Source: Eublepharis macularius (lineage: Eukaryota > Chordata > Lepidosauria > Squamata > Eublepharidae). From it: DNA of 64,000 bases. Below are positions 54,240-64,000 of the stretch, one piece after another. A program made the translations under genes and the position numbers. Position 1 is the stretch's first letter; each line of letters opens with the position of its first letter. The DNA lies in contig NC_072800.1 in NCBI RefSeq assembly GCF_028583425.1, forward strand, positions 10,429,001 to 10,493,000. Direction: 5' to 3'. The notes under the pieces are model-generated. The model was not told the DNA's origin and did not search any database. It saw only the letters and a list, made by a program, of their open reading frames with translations.

Positions 54240-55345
54240 TTAAAAACAAATTTTAAAATGCACACCCCTAATAGAGACTTTTGGGATACCCCCTATGAAA
54301 ATCCAGAGAATCCAAGTTTTTGTGCCATGATGGAACCATGAAGCAATAGATGTTTTTTGTGGTTCAATGAGAGGCTGTGGATATGATGTGGAATTGCACA
54401 CCGAGTTTTGGGAGATCCCATCAAAAATTGTGAGGATATATGCCTTAGAACCACATTTTTGCACTCTGGCAGCACCATAGAGCAGTGGATGTATGGTGTT
54501 TGCAGTTCAGTCTGTGGCTGTGGACATGATACGTGATTGAATGTTGAGTTTTGGGTGACCTTAGGTAAAAATCCTGAGGTTTGATGAGGATCGGTACATT
54601 GAAACCACAATTTTGTGCCATGGTGGCCCTATGAAGTCGTGGATGCATGATTTTTTGTGGTGCCATCTGTGGCTATGAAAAAGTTATGTAACTGTATGGT
54701 GAGGTTTGGGTGACCCCCATGTAAAAATCAAGAGGATCCATACGGATCTGTACCTTGAAACCACATTTTTGCACTGTAGCTGCACCACAAGCTGGTGGAA
54801 GCATGATATTTGTGGTGCAATCTATGGCTAGGAACATCATACATGATTGTACAGTGAGTTTTAGGTGACCCCGTGTAAAAATCCAGAGGATCTGCGATTT
54901 AAAAACAGGTTTTTGTGCCATGGCAGCTCTACGAAGTCATAGATGCAAGATATTTGTGGGTCAATCTGTGGCTATGGACATACGTGATTGTGCAATGAGT
55001 TCAGGATGTCCCCATGTGCGAATCCTGAGGATTCGTGAGGATCTGTGCCTGGGAAACGAAGTTTTCTGCTATGGCGGCACCATGAAGGAGACGCCTGACT
55101 GTTTTGGTGCTGCCTATAGACTAAGACATAATCGACAATATGACGGTATTTTTATTTTGTTTCAAGATAAAATCGTATGAATTCATGAGGATCAACAACT
55201 TGGATTAATGTTTTTACACTGTGGTGGCACCACAAATGTCTGGATCCTTGTTTTTTTATAGTTCTGTCTGTGGGCCCGACTATGGTATGTGATTTGATGT
55301 TGGATTTGTGGGTATTCTATTCTAAAAATTATAGGCTCCGTGAGG
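54240..55345. repeat. Tandem repeat, about 150-bp unit, seven diverged copies
   Basis: The phrase TTTTTGTGCCATGGTGGCACCA (variants) recurs at about 54321, 54460, 54614, 54770, 54914, 55065 and 55216. Each is followed by TGTGGTGCAATCTGTGGCTATGGACAT, GAGTTTTGGGTGACC and AAAAATCCTGAGGATC. Copies are diverged and spacing is 139-156 bp. No coding signal; an old satellite-like array. Confidence 0.85.
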
Positions 55346-56231
55346 AGCCACGTGGATCCATGTTCTATTTTTTCCCCAACAAAAGACACAAGTTGCCCTC
55401 TTACAGAACTTTTCTACAAACGACCCGATGACAAGAAGCCGGTGGGCTTTCGGGATGTGCAAAGGGATTTCCGTGTTCTGAGCTCCCACTGGTGTTTTTT
55501 AAAAACACAGTTTTCTGTTTGCCCTAGCCGAGTTCTGGGTTGAAGGGGGTTGCACAATTTAACCATGACAGTGAGAGCATGTGCTAGGCACTGAGGAGGG
55601 ACATGGTGGTTTGGGGACTTACCTCTGTAACAGACAAGATGGATCTGAGTCCTTCCTAAATAACTAGAGTGAAAATTGAGACCAGATGATGAAGAGGCCT
55701 TTGAAAAGGCCATGACCAATCACGTAAGACCAGAAATCACTGCTGGGTGGATCCTTAGAAAGGTTGGCTGAGACCTTATGAAGGCAAATGTAGTAATTAT
55801 TCTGAAACAGAGGATGAAAACGACAGCAGCTTTTAATCCCTGGACTATGTAAACATGCAAAAAGGGGCTCCACTTTGCAGAAGAAAGTCAAGTTTTCCAA
55901 CACTTTTCAACATTCAAGAGAAGCTCCTGGAACTGGACCAGGACTCTCCAACTCCAGGTTGGGAAATGTCTCATGATATGGGGGTAGGACCTGGGGATGC
56001 TGGAGTTTGGGGAAAAGAGGGACCCCTGTAGGGCATAATGCTACAGAGTCCACTCACCAACGCAGCCATTTTCTCCAGAAAGCCCGATCTCCGAATTCTA
56101 GAGATCCACATTTATTCTGGGAGAACTCCAGGCCCCACTGGGAGGTTGGCAGCCAGACATCTACCACTTGGATAGATAGATCCTTTGAGGGTGTAAGAGG
56201 CACAGACATTCCCTTGGCAAAATGGTCTTGG
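55346..56231. other. Unassigned stretch
   Basis: No gene or repeat recognised. Confidence 0.4.
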
Positions 56232-56640
56232 AGGAAAGTGTCCAGAGGGCATTGAAGATGGTGAGGGGTCTGGAGACCAAGTCCTATGAGGAAAGGTTGA
56301 AGGAGCTCAGAATGTTTAGCCTGGAGAGGAGATGACTGAGAGGTGATATGATAACCATCTTCAAGTACTTGAAGGGCTGTCATATAGAGGATGGTGCGGA
56401 ATTGTTTTCCATTGCCCCAGGTCAGACCAGAACCAACAGGTTGAAATTAAATCAAAAGAGTTTTTGGCTAAACATCAGGAAGAACTTTCTGACAGTTAGA
56501 GCGGTCCCTCAGTGGATCAGGCTTCCTTGGGCTCTCCTTCTTTGGAGATTTTTAAGCAAAGGCTAGATGGCCATCTGACAGCAATGCTGATTCCGTGAGT
56601 CTGGGCAGGCTTTCTTCCTGATGAAGTGAAATTTTGATCT
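56232..56640 (+). mobile_element. CR1 LINE 3' fragment, plus strand
   Basis: GTCCTATGAGGAAAGGTTGAAGGAGCTCAG, GATGACTGAGAGGTGATATGATAACC and CATCAGGAAGAACTTTCTGACAG are the typical end of CR1 ORF2 plus 3' UTR. It lies head-on to the minus-strand CR1 at 57236. Confidence 0.85.
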
Positions 56641-57235
56641 ATATCTATTTCCACCAATCCTCCTCACCTCCTGTGGAGCAATGCTTGTATTTGTAGATTT
56701 GGACCTTCACCTCCAGTTCAAAAAGTGTCCCTCAGCTGGAGGCCTGACCCAGGAGAGGTATAAGGACTTCTCAATGAGCTTGAACTTTCTAAGCTAGAGA
56801 ACAAAACTGAAGGTCTAAGTTAGGTATCTATGTAAAACAGGTGCCATGGGAAGGGAATGGTCTATTGGCAATTGACTGATCCCTCAATGGTGCGCAGTTA
56901 CCATGTGCTGAGTAGCAGGAGACTGGGCACAAGGCAGAGCTCAAGAGTGGCAAGCCTGCGGGAGTGTGGAGTCTTGGCCATCCCCACAGGCACTTCCCAC
57001 CAGAGCTGAGTGGTGGCAGCAGGGATGAGAGGAGGAGCGAAGGCCCCTCTGAGGGTTGGGAGGGCCTTCAAGTGGGTGGCACGTGCCAGGCAGAGACTTG
57101 GACTGCCACTGGGGAACCCAGACACCCCCGAGGGCAAGAAGGGGGAGTGCTCATAGGACATTGGGGCTGTTCTGCCACACCTCCAAATCCTCTGCAAAAT
57201 TGCCAGAGACAAAACATCTTCCAACTGTGGCCCAA
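56641..57235. other. Unassigned stretch between two CR1 copies
   Basis: No gene recognised; moderately GC-rich. Confidence 0.4.
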
Positions 57236-59460
57236 CATAGAATCATAGAGTTGGAAGGGGCCATAGATCATCTAGTCCAACCCCCTGCTCAGTGCAGGAT
57301 CAGCCTAAAGCATCTCTGACAAGTATTCATCCAGCCTCTTCTTGAAAACTGCCAGTGAAGGGGAGCTCACCACCTCCCTAGGCAGCTGATTCCACTTTTG
57401 AACTACTCTGACCGTGAAAGTTTTTCCTAATATCCAGCCGGTACCTTTGTGCATGTAATTTAAGCCCATTGCTTCGCGTCCTACCCTCTGCTGCCAACTG
57501 GAACAGCTCCTTGCCCTCCTCCAAATGACAGCCTTTCAAATATTTAAAGAGCTCAATCATGTCCCCCCTCCATCTCCTCTTCTCCAAACTAAACATTCCC
57601 AAGGCCCTCAGCCTTTCCTTGTAGGGCTGTCTCCAGACCCCTGATCATTCTCGTCGCTCTCCTCTGCACCCTCTTGATTTTGTCCACATTCTTTTTGAAG
57701 TGAGTCCTCCAGAACTGCACACAATACTCCAGGTGTGGCCTGACCAAGGCAGTATAGACAGGGACTATGACCTCCTGCTATTTCAACGCTATGGCCCCTT
57801 TGATACAACCCAAGATTGAATTAGCCTTTTTGCCACCGCATCACACTGACTGCTCATATTTAGTTTACAGTCCACGCTTAACCCCAAGATCCCTTTCACA
57901 TATACTACTGCCCAGAAGTGTATTCCCCCATCCAGTATTTGTGCTTCCCATTTTTGTGGCCCAGATGTAATACTGTGCACTTGCCTTTGTTGAATTGCAT
58001 CCTATTCACAGCTGCCCACTTCTCCAGAGTATTCAAGTCTTCTTGGGTATTTGCCACTCCTCCCAATTTGTTATTATCAGCAAATTTAATGAGTAGCCCA
58101 TTTACCCCTTCATCCAGATCATTGATAAAAATATTGAAAAGTACCGGGCCCAAAACCGAGCCCTGCCGCACCCCACTGGACACCTCCCTCCAATCTGATG
58201 AAATGCCGTTGACCACCACTCTTTTGGTGCGGTCCTCTAACCAGTTCCCTATCCACCGAACTGTCCTATAGTCCAGTTCACAGTTTTCCAGTTTACCCAT
58301 TAGAATGTCATGGGGAACCTTATCAAAAGCTTTACTGAAATCCAGATAAATCATGTCAAAGAGTTCCCCCGATCCAGTAAGCTGGTCACTCGATCAAAGA
58401 AGGAAACCAGGTTGGTCTGGCAAGATCTGTTAGGAACAAAACCATGCTGACTTCCCTGGATCACTGAGCGGTCCTTCAGATGCTTACAGATTGATCCCTT
58501 TAAAATCTGTTCTAATATCTTCCCAGCAACAGAAGTCAGACTGACTGGCCTGTAGTTTCCCGGGTCATCCTTCTTCCCTTTCTTAAAGATTAGGATAACA
58601 TTTTCTCTTCTCCAATCTTGCGGCACATCCCCAGTCCTCCAGGAGGCCTTGAAGATGATGGACAGGGGTTCTGCAAGTTCTCTGGAAAGTTCTTTCAGCA
58701 CTCTTGGGTGCACCCCATCCGGCCCAGGGGATTTGTATTCGTCCAGTGCAGCCAGATGCCTCTCCACAACCTCTCTGTCAACGTCAATTAGCCACTCAGG
58801 TGTCCTGGCACATTTTCTACTATCTCTAGATGTGCCTGAGTTCTTCAGGGAGAAAAGAGGCAAAAAAGTCATTAAACCTGTCTGCTTCTTCTCTGTCCTG
58901 CATCAGAGTTTCTCCATCTACTCCCAACAGTGGTCTCATTGCCTCTTTTACCTTGTGTTTGCTTCTCACATATCTGTAGAAGTTTTTCTTATTGTAGCGA
59001 GCCCTCCTGGCCAGACCCAGCTCATACTGAGCTTTGGCCTCTTTGATGGCTGATCTGCAGTACCTAGTAACCCTCATATACTTCTCTTTAGAGGTCTGTC
59101 CTTCTCTCCATTTCCTGAACATTTCCTTTTTCTCCCTTAGCTTATTCTGGAGCTCTCTGTGCATCCACATCGGTTTCTTGGTGCCCTTACCATGTTTCCG
59201 TCTTTCTGGGATAGTGAGGGCTTGAGCTTGCAAAAGCTTGTGTTTGAGAAGGGCCCACCCTTCACTCGCTCCTTTCCCTTCCAGCACATTCCCCCATGGA
59301 ATGATGCTCATCAAGCCTCTGAGTTCATCGAAGTTGGCCCTATGAAAATCTAACCTACGAGTCTGGCTACGAACTTCCTTGGCCCCCCACAGCAACTGGA
59401 ATTCAAGGAGGACATGGTCACTTCCCCTCCCAGGGGTCATTTCCATTACTTTGTCCCAGA
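57236..59460 (-). mobile_element. 5'-truncated CR1 LINE, minus strand
   Basis: The 3' end is at 57236 (plus-strand ATAGAATCATAGAGTTGGAAGG). The 3' UTR, ORF2 C-terminus, RT and the end of the endonuclease follow towards 59460, where similarity stops inside the endonuclease. At about 2.2 kb of a 4-5 kb element, it is a long but truncated copy. Confidence 0.9.
57905..59460 (-). pseudogene. CR1 ORF2 (endonuclease end and reverse transcriptase), broken
   Basis: In minus-strand order: the endonuclease end has PGRGSDHVLLEFQLLW (about 59410, conserved SDH). An inter-domain linker follows. The RT has KSPGPDGVHPRVLKEL, NYRPVSLTSVAGKILE, then YLDFSKAFDKVPH and SSGVRQGSVLGPVLFNIFINDL. The catalytic box reads FADN instead of F/YADD, losing one metal-binding Asp. 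Single-base frameshifts occur near 58850 and at 58351, where the frame ends GNSLT-stop and restarts at MIYLDF. Both defects make it inactive. The last frame ends at 57905, and fragments of the C-terminus continue to about 57400. Confidence 0.88.
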
Positions 59461-61610
59461 CTAATGGAAATGAAAACCCAAAGGGATTTGACAAGTGCCA
59501 GGAATCCCAGAACACTGATGAGAAAAGCGGACTAGGGGGAATTCTACCCAGCTGTATGCAGCGGTTTTCAATCAATGGCTTTGAATGTGAAAGGGCTGCA
59601 TCTGCTGTGGAAACCCTCCTGGTTTCCAAATGAGGAGTGTGGATGTGGTGAGGCATATTTGTTCATTGACTGTATTTCAATACTATTTTTCCTTGTTGCA
59701 CAAAGAGGTTTACAATGAAACAAGCCAATTACTGTTCTTTCCTCTTTCCCGACATTAGTCCTTGCTGCTAAGGAGTCAGCCCCTTCTCACAGGATCCTGG
59801 CTCTCAGGGCCTTTACCATCCTGAGAGCCAGGGAGAAGCCAGATGCTCCTCTGCCTCTGATGGTATCAAAATGGCCGGGGAACAAAAGGGAACGATACTG
59901 TTCTAGTTTGTAATTCCAATGTGAAAAGAAAGCCAGATATATCTCCCACATGGGCATCAATTCCAAGAGAATCCTCACAACGATATCCAAGGGGATCAAC
60001 CCCAAGGGGCATGAATCCGTCGTTAGCTGTTTTTCCTGAGATCAATCTGACTACAGGACATGGAATCAGGCAGCCAAACGTAACAGAGCTCCCGCATGAG
60101 GAGGCTGGCCTGGGTAGCAGAAGGTCCTGCTGAAACCAGGAGGAAGGGCAGAGCATGATGGTGCAGCAGCTCAGGCGGTCAACCACTGCCAGAGTCAGGC
60201 TGTGTGCCTTAGTCTGGTGCTGGGACGGGCAGAGGAGTCTGCTCAGCAGAGAAGCTGTCTGTCGAGCAAGATCATAAACTTGGGGCAGTGGGGAGGGGAG
60301 TCCATCTCGTTCTTGGCACTTGGAATAAAAATGATAAAGAGAAGATGGAAAATGTTGTTCAAGGACCTCTTGACCAAGGAGAATGCTCCAAATGATGCAC
60401 CCCCTTCAGCAGACAAGACAGAACTCAATGGGAAGGCACAGCCCTCACTCTCCAGGCACGCGCACTGGCACCCCTTCCCACAAGATGGATGGGCCTAACA
60501 CACACACACACCCAATTTAATAAACAGAAAGTTTTAAACAAGGGTATGCACAGGTACAAAATATATTAGCTTGCCCCTACAGAGGCCATGAAGAAGGCGG
60601 CCCTTGGATCAGTGGGGGTTTAACTTCCAAAGGACTGCGCCCTCCATTAATACTGACCGGACAGAATTAGGAGCAAGCAGCAAGAGGACAAGACACGGCA
60701 TTCAATACATGCTGGGATTTCCAGCACAGATGCTTGAAACCAACCCAACACTTTCTTATTTACACAGTAAAGCCTGCTGAAGAGATTTTGCTGTGTGTAT
60801 GTCATTTCTCAGGATGATGGCTGAACTGCCTGAGAAAAGAAACATGCTCGTGAGAGTTAAGGGAGAGACTCACAGAACTGCCTCAAGCTTACACAAATTG
60901 TACTTAGATTTTTTTTCTTGCTTAATATGCTGAATTTGTATAAATACAAAATTGAAATTACAATTACTATAATATGCATTAAATAACAGAACAAAATATA
61001 TTTAGGAGAAAAACTTTTAACATATACATTCCATGTTCTAAAGCTCAAAACTGCTGGCATTACACCTCTGACAGATCCAGTCTGCACTTTCTAGAGATAT
61101 ATTCCCAACAGCCCTTTCTTATCCTGAATTGATTTTTAATATATCTGTTAAGACTATTACTATGTAATATGGTAATAGTTAACTCCCACAGTCTCAACAG
61201 TATATTCTGTTCCTTGACAAAGGAGAACAAATGGTTTCTGCAAATATTTAGGTGTTACACAGAAGCCCTACAAACCTTTCACCTGTCTGCTATTGGTTTT
61301 TGTTTTTAACTTCACAATCCATGCAAGAATTGCCACAGGTATAATAATTAAACAGTGTACAATGGAGAAGTATATAAAAAACTAAGGCAACCATCCAGTA
61401 GCTTAAGCATGATTAATTATACTGGATTGAGCCCTAAAATGATGTTTCATTTCAACAGAGAAACTCATTCTCAATAACCAAATTGCATTTAGGTTTTTTC
61501 TTGATGGTACCTTTACCCTTCAATTGCATTTAGCCTTTTAAATGTTTCACTTTAAGAAAATCAATACAAAGAGCTAGAGATACCCAAAGAAAGCCAGCAA
61601 GTGACTTGCA
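59461..61610. other. Intergenic stretch downstream of SDHA
   Basis: No further exon or repeat boundary recognised; a short CA run at 60498-60512. Frames at 59866-60186 and 60202-60498 lack domain features. Confidence 0.4.
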
Positions 61611-61632
61611 TGTGTATGTCCTCTAAGATTAC

Positions 61633-61638
61633 TTTATT
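61633..61638 (-). promoter_or_regulatory. SDHA: Probable SDHA polyadenylation signal
   Basis: TTTATT on the plus strand is AATAAA on the minus strand, about 190 bases after the SDHA stop codon. A GT/T-rich element follows within 40 bases (TGTGTATGTC complement region, 61610-61620 on the plus strand). It is the first canonical signal downstream; cleavage is inferred near 61610-61620. Confidence 0.6.
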
Positions 61639-61827
61639 GAGGCATGCGCTGAATATTGTTCGGTTTTATCACACACAAAGTGATGAGCCAGAATAAAGCT
61701 ATGGAACAGACTCTTGGAGTTAACAGAGTTTCATTCCCTACTGTGGATATCAGTTGTCTAGCAGGATGTTTATCTATACCAAGCAACTTCCAGACAACAA
61801 AATGTGAATAAAAAAGAGAATAAATCA

Positions 61828-61950
<123 letters not shown>

Positions 61951-61974
61951 TTAAAGGCCGATAACACTTCAAAA

Positions 61975-62980
61975 TAGGGGTGTGCACCAAAAAGAATCAA
62001 ACATGGGAATGGCATTTCCCCAGAACCAACGTGAACCAATAAGACATCAGAGAATCACACCCATTCCACCCAAACCAAACCGAAGCAAGCAACACTGTTG
62101 CAACTTAGCCCAACAGAACCAGTGTCATTCACAACAGCCACACACTGGGTTCAGCCAGTGGGGGAACGCCACAGAAAAGAACAAAGCAGTACCCAGCCAC
62201 AAGCACAAGGCATTCCCTTGCTTCAGTTTGCTCCTGTTGGCCTGAGTTGCAATGTGCCCTTTGCTTCAGTTTCATTTGGGTGGCATGGACATGATTCTCT
62301 CATGTAATGCTGGTCCTCTTGCTTCACTTCGGTTCTGGGGGGACTCCATTCCCTCGCTTCAGTTTGGTTCTGTTGGGCTTTCTCAGAGATGAACTCAGCT
62401 TGCATTTGGGAGTGTGCAGCCTTGCCTCAGTGTATTTCTTTAGCTGGAGTCAGCTTTGACTTTTCCCCATAGGAAACAATAAAATGGCTGGGGGGCACCT
62501 TGTTCAGGGGCTCATAGAATTGGCTCCCGGGGTCCAATCTTCCTGAAAACAGGCGGCGGGGGGGAGCTCTTTAGAGGACAGCCAGGAGTAGATTCTCCTG
62601 CAAATTTGGTGGAGTTTGACTGAAAAATGCCACCCCCTGCCCCTTGGATAGCCCCCCAATTCCCCCTCCCATACAGAATAATGGAGTGGATGACCTTCTT
62701 TGGGGGCCCCTTAAATTGGCCCCCAGGGCTCAATCCTCATGAAACTTGAAGGGTCTTTAGAGAACAATCAGAAGCAGGTCCCCTCCAAATTTAGTGAAAT
62801 TTGGTTGAAAAATGACCCTCCCAGCCCACTAGATACCCCTCAGATTGATTTTCCCATAGTAAAGAATTAATTTGATAAAATTTTGGAATACCTGGTTTTT
62901 GATTCAAAATACCCATATTTTACCGAATCAGCCAAACTTCAGTATTTTAATCCAAATTCAAACGGAAATGCATACTCCTG
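61975..62980. mobile_element. Non-autonomous hAT element in the last SDHA intron
   Basis: The left end TAGGGGTGTGCACC fits hAT-type termini. The right end (GCATACTCCTG, to 62980) is a degraded inverse of it. Flanks cttcaaaa (61967-61974) and ttccaaaa (62981-62988) match at 6 of 8. Two internal copies of an about 190-bp unit (about 62510-62650 and 62705-62845) share GGGGTCCAATC / GGGCTCAATC and CAAATTTGGTGGAGTTTG. No transposase. Confidence 0.75.
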
Positions 62981-62988
62981 TTCCAAAA

Positions 62989-63892
<904 letters not shown>

Positions 63893-64000
63893 CTAAATAA
63901 TGCAAGTATTAGAAAACAATTGGAGATTCCTCTGAAGAGGATGTAAATTAGCCACAATTCAAAAGAGCAGTCAATGTTTTTAAATATCCCAGAAAGCTTG
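63893..64000. other. SDHA: SDHA intron (partial)
   Basis: Sequence upstream of the penultimate exon on the minus strand; only the splice acceptor is interpretable. Confidence 0.8.

Overview
This is nuclear DNA of a vertebrate, most likely a squamate reptile (lizard, possibly gecko; the exact group is inference). Two facts support this. The right edge carries the last two coding exons of a standard animal gene, SDHA, on the minus strand with normal GT/AG splice sites. The other 60 kb is a dense mosaic of repeats typical of lizard genomes: tRNA-headed SINEs, a 5S-rRNA-derived SINE, CR1 and other LINEs, Penelope-like elements, hAT transposons and MITEs, solo LTRs and DIRS tyrosine-recombinase retrotransposons. 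I see no bacterial-style gene, no CRISPR array and no true tRNA or rRNA gene.

Layout. 1-4595: a DIRS retrotransposon (DIRS-A), cut at its 5' end by the window edge, with three long uninterrupted ORFs (gag; reverse transcriptase/RNase H; tyrosine recombinase), an internal complementary region and a right inverted repeat. 5.5-7.7 kb: two of three CpG-rich palindromic elements (the third is at 27.1 kb). 8.9-9.7 kb: a head-to-head pair of SINEs. 9807-14681: a second, decayed DIRS element (DIRS-B) with both ends present and two SINEs inside it. 17-32 kb: SINEs, Penelope ends, a hAT MITE carrying a nested fold-back element, a 5S SINE, a hAT relic containing a LINE fragment, and more fold-back elements. 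35.6-37.4 kb: a solo LTR and a Penelope insertion with a 13-bp target duplication. 41.9 kb: a hAT MITE that split a SINE, with a perfect 8-bp duplication. 44.9-49.0 kb: a CATTCC-rich minisatellite (unit about 85 bp) that switches strand and is interrupted by a solo LTR. 49-52.6 kb: Penelope, CR1 and hAT transposase relics. 54.2-55.3 kb: a tandem array of about 150-bp units. 56.2-59.5 kb: two CR1 elements in opposite orientation. 61.6-64.0 kb: the SDHA 3' end, with a 1-kb hAT insertion in its last intron.

Functionally, only SDHA (the flavoprotein subunit of mitochondrial complex II) is a host gene I can support. DIRS-A is the only element whose ORFs are all open and could still encode working proteins. 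Nothing forms a host operon or pathway. The most unusual material is structural: palindromes whose arm mismatches are mostly CpG decay, a 13-bp donor-like motif shared by the ends of both DIRS elements, and the strand-switching minisatellite.
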